A DNA stretch of 64,000 nt, taken from positions 1-64,000 of the forward strand of contig NZ_JARFYN010000004.1 of assembly GCF_030272695.1 (NCBI RefSeq). Reading direction: 5' to 3'. Positions within the stretch are counted from its first letter, which is position 1, and each line of letters starts with the position of its first letter. This document shows, piece by piece, positions 50,704 through 60,365 of the stretch. The notes under the pieces were generated by a model. It had not been told where the DNA came from. It searched no databases and saw nothing but the letters and a program-made list of their open reading frames with translations. A program made the translations under genes and the position numbers. The DNA comes from Martinezella calliandrae. GTDB lineage: Bacteria; Pseudomonadota; Alphaproteobacteria; Rhizobiales; Rhizobiaceae.

Positions 50704-51746
50704 TATTCGCTTCCTTCCTTACGGGCGGCTGTTACTTTCAATATTTCCTCGCCAATGGCGTTCAGCGGAAACTGCTGTTCGACTGCACCGAGTTCGAATG
50801 CGACCCTCGGCATGCCGTAGACCACGCAGGTCTTTTCGTTCTGGCCGATGGTCCGCGCGCCAGCATGGCGCATCTTCAGAAGACCGGCGGCGCCGTCGCG
50901 CCCCATGCCGGTCAGGATAACGCCAACGGCGTTGCGGCCGGCGAGCTCGGCGACCGAATCGAAGAGCACGTCGACGGAGGGGCGATGACCGTTGACCGGC
51001 CCGCGCTCGATCAGACGGCAATGCGGCGCCGACACGTTGGCGATCTGCAGATGCCGCTCGCCGCCAGGTGCCAGATAGATCTTGCCGATCTCCAGCCGCG
51101 CGCCATCCGTCGCTTCCTGAACGACCGGCGCGCAGAGACGGTTGAGCCGTTCGGCAAAACTGCGGGTGAAGCTCGGCGGCATGTGCTGGGTGATGACCGT
51201 CGGCGGGCAGTTGGCCGGGAACTTCTGCAGGACCGCGATCAATGCTTCGACGCCGCCGGTGGACGAACCGATCGCCACGATCTTGCGGCCGACGCGGAAA
51301 TCTGCGACCGCAAGCGGCGGAGTATGATTGGCGGCCGGCTTGCTATATTGCCGCTGCGAACGAGCCGCAGCCTTCACCTTCTCCGCAAGGTCGCCGAAGG
51401 GCCGCGGCTCGCCGGGAGCCGGTTTGCCGACGCAATCGAACGCCCCGATTTCAAGGGCCGCCAGCGTCGCCTCGGCGCCGCGATGCGTCATGGTCGAGAC
51501 CATGATGACCGGCATGGGCCGCAGCGTCATGATCTTCTCGAGAAAATCGAGGCCGTTCATGTTCGGCATCTCGATATCGAGCGTCACCACGTCGGGATTG
51601 AGAGCCTTGATAGCAGCGCGCGCTTCCATGGCATCGCCGGCCTGGCCGATGACGTCCACTTCCGGATCGGAGCGCAGGACAGCGGTTATCAAGCCGCGCA
51701 TGGTCGCGGAGTCGTCGACAACAAGAACGCGAGCGGGCGCGGTCAT
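50703..51746 (-). CDS. cheB: CheB, receptor methylesterase
   Basis: 347 residues from the ATG at 51746. Receiver domain (1-120) with D57 in V-T-L-D-I-E-M-P; linker; esterase domain (about 160-345) with catalytic Ser in I-G-S-S-T-G-G-V, His in I-T-Q-H-M-P-P and Asp in [10 protein letters not shown]. Removes methyl groups from receptor Glu. The upstream extension of the open frame to 51974 lies inside cheR and is not used. Coupled to cheR by TCAT/ATGA overlap. Confidence 0.96.
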   Translation of the reverse strand: MTAPARVLVVDDSATMRGLITAVLRSDPEVDVIGQAGDAMEARAAIKALNPDVVTLDIEMPNMNGLDFLEKIMTLRPMPVIMVSTMTHRGAEATLAALEIGAFDCVGKPAPGEPRPFGDLAEKVKAAARSQRQYSKPAANHTPPLAVADFRVGRKIVAIGSSTGGVEALIAVLQKFPANCPPTVITQHMPPSFTRSFAERLNRLCAPVVQEATDGARLEIGKIYLAPGGERHLQIANVSAPHCRLIERGPVNGHRPSVDVLFDSVAELAGRNAVGVILTGMGRDGAAGLLKMRHAGARTIGQNEKTCVVYGMPRVAFELGAVEQQFPLNAIGEEILKVTAARKEGSE

Positions 51747-52651
51747 GCTTTCCTCCCGATTGAGTTCGCAACACGGCGATAGGTGGTGATGCCTATATTG
51801 TCGAAGAGGTGCTTGGCCTCGCCGGAGACGCGCTCGGAATGGCCAATATAAAGATGGCCGTTTTCCGGCAGCAGACCGGCAAAACGCGACCAGATCTTCG
51901 TCTGCGTCGGTTCGTCGAAATAGATGACGACATTGCGACAGAAGATGACGTCGAAGATGCCCTTGAACGGCCATTGCGCCATCAGGTTCAGCTCGTTGAA
52001 GGTGATCAGCCGCTTGACACGATCATCGATCTGGAATTTGCGGCGCCCCTGGATTTCGACTTCCTGAAACCATTGCTTGCGCATGGCGGGCGAAACCGTT
52101 TCGAGCGAAGTCTCATCATAGGCTCCCGTACGCGCAAGGCCCAGGATCTTCGGATCGATATCGGTCGCCAAAATCTTGAAATCGAAATCCGCGGCGTTCG
52201 ACAGCAACGACAGAACCGTCAGCGCGATCGAATAGGGCTCTTGCCCGTCGGAACAGGCCGCAGACCAGATGCGGACGCGGCCACCGCTTTTGGCGCGAGC
52301 CAGGAGGTTTGGCAGAACCTCATCGCGCAGATGATCGAAATGGTGGTTCTCGCGGAAGAAGCGGGTGAAATTCGTCGTCAGATGCGACAACATCTCGCGC
52401 CGCGCCCCCGCTCCCGCCGGCGAGGAGACCAGCGTGCAGTAGTCGCGGAAGCCAGCCAAACCCAACGCTCGAATATGCTTCGACAGCCGCGAATAAACCA
52501 GCGAGGCCTTGGTCTCGTTGAGAGAAATTCCGGCGTCCGAATAGATCATGGCCGCAATTTCGCAGAGATCGCGCCGTGTCAGTGGGTATTCGCCGCTGGC
52601 CAGCACCTCGTCCGGTGACGCCTTGAGATCTATCGCTCCCATCATACTCAT
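51743..52651 (-). CDS. cheR: CheR, receptor methyltransferase
   Basis: 302 residues. SAM-binding motif [17 protein letters not shown] (family G-C-S-T-G-E-E-P-Y-S; the first Gly is Ala and Thr is Asp). Later [11 protein letters not shown] and L-Y-I-G-H-S-E. N-terminal helical domain [10 protein letters not shown]. Methylates receptors. Overlaps cheW start region by 4 bases and cheB by 4 bases. Confidence 0.96.
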   Translation of the reverse strand: MSMMGAIDLKASPDEVLASGEYPLTRRDLCEIAAMIYSDAGISLNETKASLVYSRLSKHIRALGLAGFRDYCTLVSSPAGAGARREMLSHLTTNFTRFFRENHHFDHLRDEVLPNLLARAKSGGRVRIWSAACSDGQEPYSIALTVLSLLSNAADFDFKILATDIDPKILGLARTGAYDETSLETVSPAMRKQWFQEVEIQGRRKFQIDDRVKRLITFNELNLMAQWPFKGIFDVIFCRNVVIYFDEPTQTKIWSRFAGLLPENGHLYIGHSERVSGEAKHLFDNIGITTYRRVANSIGRKA

Positions 52652-53115
52652 GCAGCTTCGCTTTCGCTGTCCGGGAACAGGGTTTCGAGTTCGATTAGGC
52701 AGATCATGCGGCGGTCGATCGCCAGGATGCCGCGAGCAAACTGCCGCTCGTAGTCGGAAGAGACTTCCGGCGTTGGCTGGATGTTGTCATCAGTAACCGT
52801 CAGGATATCGGACACGGCGTCGACCAGCAGTCCGACAACCTTGCGCTTGACCTGCGCCACGATGATCACATGGCGCGCGGTCGGCTCGGCCCGCTTCATG
52901 CCGAGGCGAGCGGAGAGATCGACGATGGGCAAGACGGCGCCGCGCAGGTTGATGATGCCAAGGACGTGGGCCGGCGCGTGCGGCATAGCTGTCGCAGGCG
53001 TCCAACCGCGAATTTCGCGGACCGACATGATGTCGACGCAGAACTCCTGATCGCCGATGCGGAATGCGATCAGCTCACGGGCAGCCTGGGTCAGATTCTT
53101 GACGGCGTAGGACAT
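52648..53115 (-). CDS. cheW: CheW, receptor-kinase coupling protein
   Basis: 155 residues: [25 protein letters not shown], then [18 protein letters not shown] in blocks, and [12 protein letters not shown]. All are standard CheW marks. Lies 4 bases after cheA and overlaps cheR by 4 bases. Confidence 0.96.
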   Translation of the reverse strand: MSYAVKNLTQAARELIAFRIGDQEFCVDIMSVREIRGWTPATAMPHAPAHVLGIINLRGAVLPIVDLSARLGMKRAEPTARHVIIVAQVKRKVVGLLVDAVSDILTVTDDNIQPTPEVSSDYERQFARGILAIDRRMICLIELETLFPDSESEAA

Positions 53116-53119
53116 AGGT

Positions 53120-55417
53120 TCAACCTGCTGCTGCGTATGACATTTCGGCCTTCAGCGACTGGCCGCGCGAGGCGCCGACCACGGCGTCAACGTCCAGAAT
53201 GAGAGCAACGCGCCCGTCACCAAGGATGGTCGCGGCTGCGATGCCGGGCACATGCGTGTAGTTCGCTTCGAGGCTCTTGATCACGACCTGCCGCTGACCC
53301 TGGATGGCGTCGACCATCAGGGCGCGCTGTCCGCCGCCTTCCGATTCCACCAGCAGCGCGACACCCTCGACGGGATTGGCCTGCGTGGCGCGGAAATTGA
53401 GGATGCGGCCGACATCGACCAGCGGGCAGAAGCTGTTGCGGATCGAGATCAAGCGATGGTTGGCGCCGAAGGAATGGATCGCGGCGGCTTCCGGCTGCAG
53501 GGTCTCGACAATCGCGGTCAACGGCACCACCAGCGTCTGGCCGGCAACCGTCACCACCATGCCGTCGAGTACGGCGAGCGTTAGCGGCAGGCTCATGGTG
53601 AAGACCGAGCCCTGTCCCGGCTTGGAGCTGATGTTGATGCGGCCACCGAGTGCCTGGATCGAACGCTTGACCACGTCCATGCCGACACCGCGGCCGGAAA
53701 TGTCGGAAATCTTGTCGGCTGTGGAGAAGCCCGGCAGGAAGATAAGGTTATCGATTTCCTCGTCCGAGAGATTGGCGTCGGCAGGAATGAGATCGTTGTC
53801 GATCGCCTTCTGGCGCACCTTCTCGCGATTGATGCCGGCGCCATCGTCGGCGAGTTCGATCAGGATGCGGCCCGACCGATGCTTTGCCGTCAGGCGAACC
53901 GTACCTTCCGGGTTCTTGCCGAGCGCCGTGCGCTTTTCCGGCGTTTCGACGCCGTGGTCGACCGCATTTCGGATCATGTGGGTCAGCGGCTCGGCCAGCT
54001 TGTCGATGACCGTCTTGTCGACTTCGGTGTTTTCACCCTCGGTGACCAGACGGATCGACTTGCCGGTCATGTCGGCAATTTCACGGACGATGCGCGACAT
54101 GCGCTGGAAGACCGGCTTCACCGGCTGCGCGCGGATCGCCATGACGCTATCCTGAATCTCGCGGGTGAGCTGCTGCAGCTCCTCGAGACCCATATTGATC
54201 GAGGATGCGCCGTTATTGTCATTCTCGATGACGCTCTGCGAAAGCATGGCCTGGTTGATGACCAGTTCGCCGACAAGGTTGATCAGTCGGTCGACACGGT
54301 CGAGATCGACGCGGATGGTCTGGCCGGCACCTGCGGCGGCATTGTTCTGCGCGGCGGCGCTGGCGGCAGCGGCGGCGGCGGCCGCGGCTTCCTTCTTTTC
54401 GACGCGAGCGGCAGCGGAGGCAAGCTGCGTGACATTGCTGGCGGTTTCAGCGGCAGCAACGGCGGCAGCCGCGTCGTTGTTCGGCTTCACCGCTTCCTCG
54501 GCGGCTTCCGCAGCCGGCTCGATACCTTCGCCGTCGAGAACGGAGAGGTCGAAGGGCACCGGCACCATCGGCAACTCTTCATCATTGCCTGCAGCTTCGA
54601 CGAGCCGGACATCGAGCTCGCAATCCCATTCGGCGAATTCGAAGACGGTGCGGATGGCGTCTTCGCCCTTATCCGTCTTGATCGAGATCGTCCACTTCAA
54701 ATAGGCACCTTCGGGGTCGAGCTGATCGAGGTCCGGGAGAGCGTCCATGTTGCAGTGGATGCTCATCTCGCCGACGCGCGAGAGATCGCGCAGCAGCAGC
54801 GTGGCATCATTGCCCTTGGCATAGAGATCGGAGCGCGGCTTGAAGCTGACTTCATATTCCGGCACGGCCACAGGCACTTCGTCGCTACCGAAATCTTCGT
54901 CGAAGCTGAAGGGGATTGGCTGAAAGCCGCTATCATCAGTGGGGACGGGCGCGGCCTTAACCGGAGCCGGTGCAGGCGCTGCGGCCGTTACAGGCTTCGG
55001 CGCGGCTTCGCTGGCTGCGGATGCTGACGGCAATTCGCCGTGGGCCAGCGCTTCCAGTTCCTTGACCAGGCCCCTGCTGCGGGCCTGATCGACGCTGCCG
55101 CCGTCACGGGCGGCATTGGTCAGGTCCGCCAGAACGTCGGCGGCCTTGAGCATGACCTTCAGGACATCCTGGGTCGGCTCCAATTTGTTGGATCGAACAC
55201 AATCGAGCGTGGTTTCGAAAACATGGGCAAAGGAGACAAGGTCGTCCAGACCGAAGGCCCCTGCCCCGCCCTTGATGGAATGAACGGCACGGAAGACGGC
55301 ATTGACGGTTTCCGGATCCCGGTCGCCATCATTCATTTTCAGGAGACCGGATTCCAGTTCGGCGAGCTGCTCCTCGCACTCCTGGAAGAAAATCTCTTTG
55401 ATTTCGTTCATATCCAT
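53120..55417 (-). CDS. cheA: CheA, chemotaxis histidine kinase
   Basis: 765 residues. P1 with H46 in [10 protein letters not shown]; a P2 region with an Ala/Pro-rich linker; a very Ala-rich linker near 335-370 (runs of A between 345 and 360); dimer domain [12 protein letters not shown]; kinase domain N-box [12 protein letters not shown]1 D-D-G-A-G-I, G2 G-R-G-V-G-M-D-V-V; CheW-like P5 at the end. The source of phosphate for both CheY proteins and CheB. Starts 15 bases after cheY1. Confidence 0.97.
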   Translation of the reverse strand: MDMNEIKEIFFQECEEQLAELESGLLKMNDGDRDPETVNAVFRAVHSIKGGAGAFGLDDLVSFAHVFETTLDCVRSNKLEPTQDVLKVMLKAADVLADLTNAARDGGSVDQARSRGLVKELEALAHGELPSASAASEAAPKPVTAAAPAPAPVKAAPVPTDDSGFQPIPFSFDEDFGSDEVPVAVPEYEVSFKPRSDLYAKGNDATLLLRDLSRVGEMSIHCNMDALPDLDQLDPEGAYLKWTISIKTDKGEDAIRTVFEFAEWDCELDVRLVEAAGNDEELPMVPVPFDLSVLDGEGIEPAAEAAEEAVKPNNDAAAAVAAAETASNVTQLASAAARVEKKEAAAAAAAAASAAAQNNAAAGAGQTIRVDLDRVDRLINLVGELVINQAMLSQSVIENDNNGASSINMGLEELQQLTREIQDSVMAIRAQPVKPVFQRMSRIVREIADMTGKSIRLVTEGENTEVDKTVIDKLAEPLTHMIRNAVDHGVETPEKRTALGKNPEGTVRLTAKHRSGRILIELADDGAGINREKVRQKAIDNDLIPADANLSDEEIDNLIFLPGFSTADKISDISGRGVGMDVVKRSIQALGGRINISSKPGQGSVFTMSLPLTLAVLDGMVVTVAGQTLVVPLTAIVETLQPEAAAIHSFGANHRLISIRNSFCPLVDVGRILNFRATQANPVEGVALLVESEGGGQRALMVDAIQGQRQVVIKSLEANYTHVPGIAAATILGDGRVALILDVDAVVGASRGQSLKAEMSYAAAG

Positions 55418-55432
55418 AGGAACAGATCCTGT

Positions 55433-55798
55433 TTAAGCGGTTACACGCTCGATGGCATCGATCAGCTTGGCGGGATCGAAGGGCTTCACAATCCAGCCCG
55501 TCGCACCCGCCTGGCGGGCGCGGTTCTTCTTTTCGGCATCGCTTTCGGTCGTCAGCACCAGAATCGGAATGGCCCGGTACTTGTCGTTGCGGCGAACCCC
55601 TTCGATGAAACCGAACCCGTCAAGGCGCGGCATGTTGATGTCCGTGACGATCACGTCTGGGTTGGCTCCTTCCAAAACCTCGAGGCCCTCGACGCCGTCT
55701 TCGGCCTGAATGGTCTCGAAGCCGGCATTGTTGAGGGTGACGAGAAGCATGTTTCGGATGGTCCGTGAATCATCCACGGTCAGCACTTTTTTCTTCAT
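55433..55798 (-). CDS. cheY1: CheY1, chemotaxis response regulator (phosphate-sink copy)
   Basis: 121 residues: acid pair D9/D10 (L-T-V-D-D-S-R-T-I-R), phospho-acceptor D53 (V-T-D-I-N-M-P), T-T in L-V-L-T-T-E-S and K in I-V-K-P-F-D. In S. meliloti the copy between cheS and cheA takes phosphate back from CheA and works with CheS. The start overlaps the cheS stop by 4 bases. Confidence 0.95.
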   Translation of the reverse strand: MKKKVLTVDDSRTIRNMLLVTLNNAGFETIQAEDGVEGLEVLEGANPDVIVTDINMPRLDGFGFIEGVRRNDKYRAIPILVLTTESDAEKKNRARQAGATGWIVKPFDPAKLIDAIERVTA

Positions 55799-56091
55799 TG
55801 CCGGATCTCCTTGGCAAGCAGATGATCGATGTCGACTCCAATCAACTGCATCGTTTTTTGAAATGCATCCGACACCTTGGAAAAGGTGAAGGACAGCTTG
55901 TCTTCATTCCAAGTCTTGGCGGCGGCCATGATGACCTGAATGCACAAGGCCCCGATCCTCTCGACGCCTGATGCATCGATCACAACATGGCTGCCGCGCA
56001 GCCCCATTAACTTGCTGCGAAGCGTCGAGGCCTCGTTAAGGTCCAGCACCGCGGCCAGACTGATTGTCTTTTCGCCTTTCCTGCTCGCCAT
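55795..56091 (-). CDS. cheS: CheS, STAS-domain chemotaxis protein
   Basis: About 98 residues from the ATG at 56091 (M-A-S-R-K-G-E-K-T-I-S-L). It has a STAS fold pattern: A-V-L-D-L-N-E-A-S-T-L-R-S-K-L, then H-V-V-I-D-A-S-G-V-E-R-I-G-A-L-C-I-Q-V-I. The usual phospho-Ser position after D-A-S is filled (D-A-S-G-V), but in anti-sigma-antagonist style. In S. meliloti CheS binds CheA and speeds dephosphorylation of CheY1. The frame is open to 56142 in the icpA end. Second gene of the che operon. Confidence 0.85.
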   Translation of the reverse strand: MASRKGEKTISLAAVLDLNEASTLRSKLMGLRGSHVVIDASGVERIGALCIQVIMAAAKTWNEDKLSFTFSKVSDAFQKTMQLIGVDIDHLLAKEIRQ

Positions 56092-56154
56092 CGCTTTTAT
56101 TCCTCGTTGACTGAAATCGGGCCCCACGGCCCGCATGCGCATAAAACAGAGATG

Positions 56155-57798
56155 TCAGTAAACATTCCGCTCGCCTCCAATCCCGGCCCTGCGAAGCGGA
56201 AAATCGAATTCGGCCGTATCGCCCGCATCACGCCGGACGACGTCTTCGTCGCGCCGAGCAATGGGCAAGCGTTGCGCTGCAGCCACCGGGCGTGGCACAG
56301 CGTGACGGCGCGCGCGCTCAAGGCGGAATTCACGGATCGTCTGGCCAAGTTCGAGGATGACGCTGTGAAGATGATCGGTGCCTTCGTCCGAGCGACGGGC
56401 GAGGTTTTCGGTGGCAGCGGCGCGCTCACCGAAGCTGCCGATATCCGTCGTTACTGTGTGCAGACCGGCCGCCTGTTCGTCGGTGGCGGCGGCAATGCCG
56501 GAAATGGCATCGTTGATATCGGTCACCTGGCGGACGATACTGCCGATCGCTTCCTGCGTACGGCCGACCATTTGCACGCCGGCATCGACCTGCGCCTTGG
56601 TGCCCGTCACCAGCACCTTGATCTCGCGGGCGGCATCGGCGGAGCGCTGAGCGAGTGCACGAACTTCCTGGGCGACGACGGCAAAGCCACGACCGCTGTC
56701 ACCGGCGCGAGCTGCTTCGATACCGGCGTTGAGCGCCAGCAGATTGGTCTGGAAGGCGATCTCGTCGATGACGCCAATGATCTGGCCGATCTTCTCCGCC
56801 GAGGTTTCGATATCGGCCATGGCCGCAATGGCCTGGCCGACGACGCGGCCGCTGTCTTCGGCCGCAACGCGGGTAGAGGCGGCGGCACGCTCGGCCGAGC
56901 GCGTGCTGGCGGCATTGCTGCGAACCCGATTGGCCAGTTCGCCAAGCTGCTTTGCCGACGCAGCAAGCCCCTGGGCTTGCTGCGTGGAATTCTGTGCGAG
57001 GAAGCGCGTATCGCGGGCGATTGCGTCCGTCGTCGATTCCGCCGCCTGCACGCTGGCGGACAAAGCTGTAAATTGCTGCTGGATGTCGTCCAAAGCGGCA
57101 TTCAGCGTCTGCGCCAGTTCGGCATAGGCCTTAGGGCCGTCGGCCGGCAGGCGGACGGTCAGGTCGCGTTCTGCGAGGCTGCGCGTGACATCGGCAAAAA
57201 GACCAGCCGCCTCGGCATGATCCGCGCTGCGTTGTTCGGCAAGTGCCCGCTGATGGTTGAGGCGCAACTCGTTGAAGCGCAGTGACACGGAGATCTCGAC
57301 GTCAACCATCACCAAGCGAATGACGGCGGCGGTCAAATCGCTCAGTTCACGGGCACGACGTTTGGCGCCGGGCAGGATGGCGCGGCCGCCCATCTCCTCG
57401 ACGATACCAGCGAGAACGTGCTCCAGAATTACGCCGTGGCCGGCGACGTGCCAGCGCGGATCGAGCCCCATCTTGCTTTCGGTATCGGAGAGAACCTTGA
57501 CACGCTCGGCGTACAGACTGTCGAAACGAGCGTCCGTCAGCACGTCCCAATGCGAGGATTGGAAGTCATGCAGACGTTCGAGCTGGCTTTCGCTGGTAAA
57601 ATTGCGGGCTGCGTCCGGAAAGGTCTGGAGACGGTGGAAGAGATCACGCAGACCGGCTTTCAGATGCGCTTGGAGCATCGGCCGGTTGCGCCGCACGATT
57701 TCGCATTGCTCGGCATCGAGACCAGCAAAACGCAAGCGGTCGCGAAGGCTGCCCGCCTGCGCCCGTCCTGCCTGATCTGACGGCGAATCCTGCGTCAA
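56155..57798 (-). CDS. icpA: IcpA/McpE-like soluble globin-coupled chemoreceptor
   Basis: About 547 residues. No membrane helix, so cytoplasmic. An N-terminal protoglobin-like domain (about 15-185) is followed by a HAMP-like or helical link and the receptor signalling domain, with hairpin tip E-I-A-F-Q-T-N-L-L-A-L-N-A-G-I-E-A-A-R-A-G in blocks near 360. The globin F-helix reads E-S-K-M-G-L-D-P-R-W where heme sensors have H-x-x-I-G-L-x-P-x-W: the proximal His is Glu (E107). I prefer the TTG at 57798, with GGGGA five bases before it; an ATG at 57939 would add 47 basic residues. First gene of the che operon. Confidence 0.85.
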   Translation of the reverse strand: MTQDSPSDQAGRAQAGSLRDRLRFAGLDAEQCEIVRRNRPMLQAHLKAGLRDLFHRLQTFPDAARNFTSESQLERLHDFQSSHWDVLTDARFDSLYAERVKVLSDTESKMGLDPRWHVAGHGVILEHVLAGIVEEMGGRAILPGAKRRARELSDLTAAVIRLVMVDVEISVSLRFNELRLNHQRALAEQRSADHAEAAGLFADVTRSLAERDLTVRLPADGPKAYAELAQTLNAALDDIQQQFTALSASVQAAESTTDAIARDTRFLAQNSTQQAQGLAASAKQLGELANRVRSNAASTRSAERAAASTRVAAEDSGRVVGQAIAAMADIETSAEKIGQIIGVIDEIAFQTNLLALNAGIEAARAGDSGRGFAVVAQEVRALAQRSADAAREIKVLVTGTKAQVDAGVQMVGRTQEAIGSIVRQVTDINDAISGIAAATDEQAAGLHTVTTDIGSFGERAAATENLARRSDEGTDHLHSVILELGQTIREFRLERARRHAVPRPVAAAQRLPIARRDEDVVRRDAGDTAEFDFPLRRAGIGGERNVY

Positions 57799-58247
57799 AA
57801 TCGTCCCCAACGAACCGCCGGGCGCAAACACGCCGGCAAAACCACGGATGATCCGGCTCAGACGCAACGAAGAGACGAGGAAACGCGCACGTCGCCGCCG
57901 GTCCATTGACCGGGACGCTGAAGCTCGCTCGTTCATCAAAGTCTGTTTTCGGACCGTTTGATGACATGGATACCGGATCTGACCCGGTACGACGGGGCGG
58001 CTTCATGCCTGGTGAGAACGAGTGACAGTTTTCCCATTCCGACGTGCAGCTTCAATGTTTATGGTTAATTCCTTGCTTGAAGGTTAATAAGTCCAGGCAG
58101 CAATTCTGTTTTGATTTAAACTATTTTGGGTTCGATTTCTGCCGGTGGCGATTTTGAGTAAAAGCTCAAGTAGCCGCAAGTCACAGGCAAGCTTCATATT
58201 CTAATCCGGCAAGTAGAGACACCTTCGATGTCGACACGGAGAGAGCA
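57799..58247. promoter_or_regulatory. Upstream region of the che operon
   Basis: About 450 bases, or 308 if icpA starts at 57939. A direct repeat GGTTAAT occurs at 58063-58069 and 58082-58088. The part 58050-58135 is AT-rich and is the likely promoter zone of the leftward che operon. A ribosome-binding site GGAGAG lies at 58239-58244 for the rightward small gene. No other structure seen. Confidence 0.35.
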
Positions 58248-58361
58248 ATGATTGTTCTTGGTTTGACTGCTTCGCTGATGGCCGGCATGACGCTCGCTGC
58301 CTTCGTGTTTTTGAGCCTCATCGAAGAGACCCGCGGCAAGGCCGCTCCCCGCGTACTCTGA
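58248..58361 (+). CDS. Small single-helix membrane protein (37 residues)
   Basis: ATG at 58248 with GGAGAG 3-8 bases before it, TGA at 58359. The peptide is I-V-L-G-L-T-A-S-L-M-A-G-M-T-L-A-A-F-V-F in one hydrophobic helix, then L-S-L-I-E-E-T-R-G-K-A-A-P-R-V-L. Strong ribosome-binding site, one clean helix and a charged cytoplasmic tail argue for a real small inner-membrane protein. No family recognised. Confidence 0.5.
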   Translation: MIVLGLTASLMAGMTLAAFVFLSLIEETRGKAAPRVL

Positions 58362-58485
58362 GCATCTCGCCAGACGCCCATCGGCGCGCAAATCCCACAT
58401 CAAAAGAGCTTACGCGTGCCGCATCGGGCCGCGTTTACCGTCTTTCTCTCTCCGCAAGAGCTAGCGTCGGGCTCGATAGTTCCGT

Positions 58486-60027
58486 ATGAAGCCTGACACC
58501 CCGGCACCGAGATCGACCCTATTGATGTCCGATACGACCCATTTTGAAACAAGCCAGCAGGCACTGTCGATGCGGCTTGCCCTTGCAATCGTCTTCGGCG
58601 TCACGCTTTGGCGCGTGGTGATGTTGATCTTCAACAGGACGGATCTGTTCGTCGACGAGGCGCAATATTGGTTCTGGGGCCAGAACCTCGACTTCGGATA
58701 TTATTCCAAGCCGCCAATGATCGCCTGGGTCGTCCGCTTCTTCAATGCGATTTCCGGTTCGGACTCGACCTTCTGGATCCGCGTTTCCGCGCCGCTCTTC
58801 CATCTTGCCACCGCGCTCATGCTGATGCGGACAACGCGGCGGCTGATTGCGGGGAACGTCGGGCGAGAGATCGAGCCCTGGGTCGGGGCCATCTTCATCA
58901 CCCTGCCGGCCGCCTCGCTTTCCGCCGTACTGGTATCGACCGATACGATCCAGATCCTGTTCGTCACCATTGCGATCTGGGCTTTTCTTGGTCTCACCAA
59001 ACGTTCATCCGTCATTGAGGCGCTGATCCTCGGCGTCAGCCTCGGCATCGCCTTCCTGACGAAATATTCCGTGCTATTCCTGCTGCCGGGTGTCGCCGTC
59101 GCAATGCTGACACTGCGTTCGGCTCGCATAGCCTGGCGCGACGTTGTCATCGCCGCCATCGCCGGCGCTGTCATCGTCGCCCCGAATCTCTGGTGGAATT
59201 TTGCCCATGATGCGGCAACGGTGCGCCATACCGAAAGCATCGCCCATTGGAACGGTGACGGAAACGGCGGCGGGCTGGTGAAGCATCTGCTCGGCGCGCT
59301 CGGGTTCGTCTGGGCGCAATTCGGGGTCGTCGGACCCATCATTTTCTATGCCATGCTCTGGGCGGCTTGGCGGATGGTCCGCGGCAAAAGCGACGACACG
59401 GAAAAACTGCTCGTTTGGCTGTCGATCCCGGTCGTGGCGTTGATCACGCTGCAGGCGCTGTTTGCCAAGGCCTATGCCAACTGGGCGGTCACGGCCTACG
59501 CCGCCGGCACTATCCTCGCCGTTTGGCTGCTTTACCGGCTGACGAAAAAGGGCCTGGTCATCTCGCTGATTATCGGCTCAGTCGTTGCCTTCCTTTTGCC
59601 GATTCTGACCGTGTTTGCCTATGACATTAAGCTGCCGAACGGCAATCTGCTGATGCAGCGCTACGTCGGCCGAAGCGCCATCAGCCTGGAGATCGCCGAT
59701 ATCGCCGCCCAGGCGAATACGCCGGATATCGTCGCCGATAACCGTGATATTCTCGCCGATCTGTTCTACACGCTAAAGGGCAAGCCTTATCATATCTACG
59801 CTCGCAACTACGGCGGCTTTCCGAGGAGCTACTACGAGCAGAATTTTTCGCTGCCTTCCAATGTGACCGGCGACGTGCTTTACATCGACGACGAACCGTT
59901 CGATTGCACCGCAGGCCGGTCGGAACTCGTCAAAACCTGGTCGCCGGATTTCGGCAACATGAAAGGCAGGACGCTCTACGCTTACCGTCTTTCGCCAAAC
60001 TGCCTGGCCCCCAAACCTCAATCGTGA
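58486..60027 (+). CDS. GT39/ArnT-like membrane glycosyltransferase
   Basis: 513 residues with about 11 membrane helices. The first periplasmic loop holds D-L-F-V-D-E-A-Q-Y-W-F-W-G-Q, containing the D-E catalytic pair of PMT/ArnT enzymes, and G-Y-Y-S-K-P-P-M-I-A-W. P-A-A-S-L-S-A-V-L-V-S-T-D-T-I-Q is also typical. Such enzymes move a sugar from a polyprenyl phosphate carrier to lipid A or a protein outside the inner membrane. A later ATG at 58525 is an alternative start. Its 3' end overlaps the XRE gene by 10 bases. Confidence 0.85.
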   Translation: MKPDTPAPRSTLLMSDTTHFETSQQALSMRLALAIVFGVTLWRVVMLIFNRTDLFVDEAQYWFWGQNLDFGYYSKPPMIAWVVRFFNAISGSDSTFWIRVSAPLFHLATALMLMRTTRRLIAGNVGREIEPWVGAIFITLPAASLSAVLVSTDTIQILFVTIAIWAFLGLTKRSSVIEALILGVSLGIAFLTKYSVLFLLPGVAVAMLTLRSARIAWRDVVIAAIAGAVIVAPNLWWNFAHDAATVRHTESIAHWNGDGNGGGLVKHLLGALGFVWAQFGVVGPIIFYAMLWAAWRMVRGKSDDTEKLLVWLSIPVVALITLQALFAKAYANWAVTAYAAGTILAVWLLYRLTKKGLVISLIIGSVVAFLLPILTVFAYDIKLPNGNLLMQRYVGRSAISLEIADIAAQANTPDIVADNRDILADLFYTLKGKPYHIYARNYGGFPRSYYEQNFSLPSNVTGDVLYIDDEPFDCTAGRSELVKTWSPDFGNMKGRTLYAYRLSPNCLAPKPQS

Positions 60028-60263
60028 TGTGAAGCCGGGCGCAGGTAGACACCCCAACCAAGCTGCGGCATTTCCGCGAAGACGACGCCACCCTCTTCGA
60101 AAGCCAGGCGCAATTGCGCCTCGGTCGCCCGGTGAATATCATGATGGCCGCCCTCATAGTCGCGGATCGTGCTTCGTGACACGCCGGCTTTTCCGGCTAT
60201 GTCCGACTGCGTCCAATCAAGCAGCCCACGCGCCGCCCTGCAGAGCGCAGGCGTGAGAATCAT
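60018..60263 (-). CDS. XRE-family DNA-binding protein
   Basis: About 81 residues: I-L-T-P-A-L-C-R-A-A-R-G-L-L-D-W-T-Q-S-D-I-A-G-K-A-G-V-S-R-S-T-I-R-D-Y-E in blocks is a clear Cro/cI helix-turn-helix. The rest (G-V-V-F-A-E-M-P-Q-L-G-W-G-V-Y-L-R) is a short strand-rich end common in rhizobial small regulators. Starts at the ATG at 60263; the frame is open to 60284. Divergent from the antiporter gene, which it may control. No toxin gene lies beside it. Confidence 0.85.
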   Translation of the reverse strand: MILTPALCRAARGLLDWTQSDIAGKAGVSRSTIRDYEGGHHDIHRATEAQLRLAFEEGGVVFAEMPQLGWGVYLRPASHHD

Positions 60264-60365
60264 TGGGTTGGCGCCTTGATTCACGATTTAAAACCACCCA
60301 TATTGGTCAACATACGCCAAATATGTCATAAACTGCACGGGATTTCCAGTATCGAGGAGACTGCA

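Noticed and set aside
54340..54400. GC-rich triplet run that looked like a simple-sequence repeat
   Set aside because: It encodes the Ala-rich linker of CheA and has no sign of repeat instability beyond codon repetition.
53879..55027. Long open frame antisense to cheA (about 380 codons)
   Set aside because: Low-complexity translation opposite a well-supported kinase gene.
60018..60263. XRE gene as antitoxin of a toxin-antitoxin pair
   Set aside because: Neighbours are a membrane glycosyltransferase and an antiporter; no small toxin gene is adjacent.
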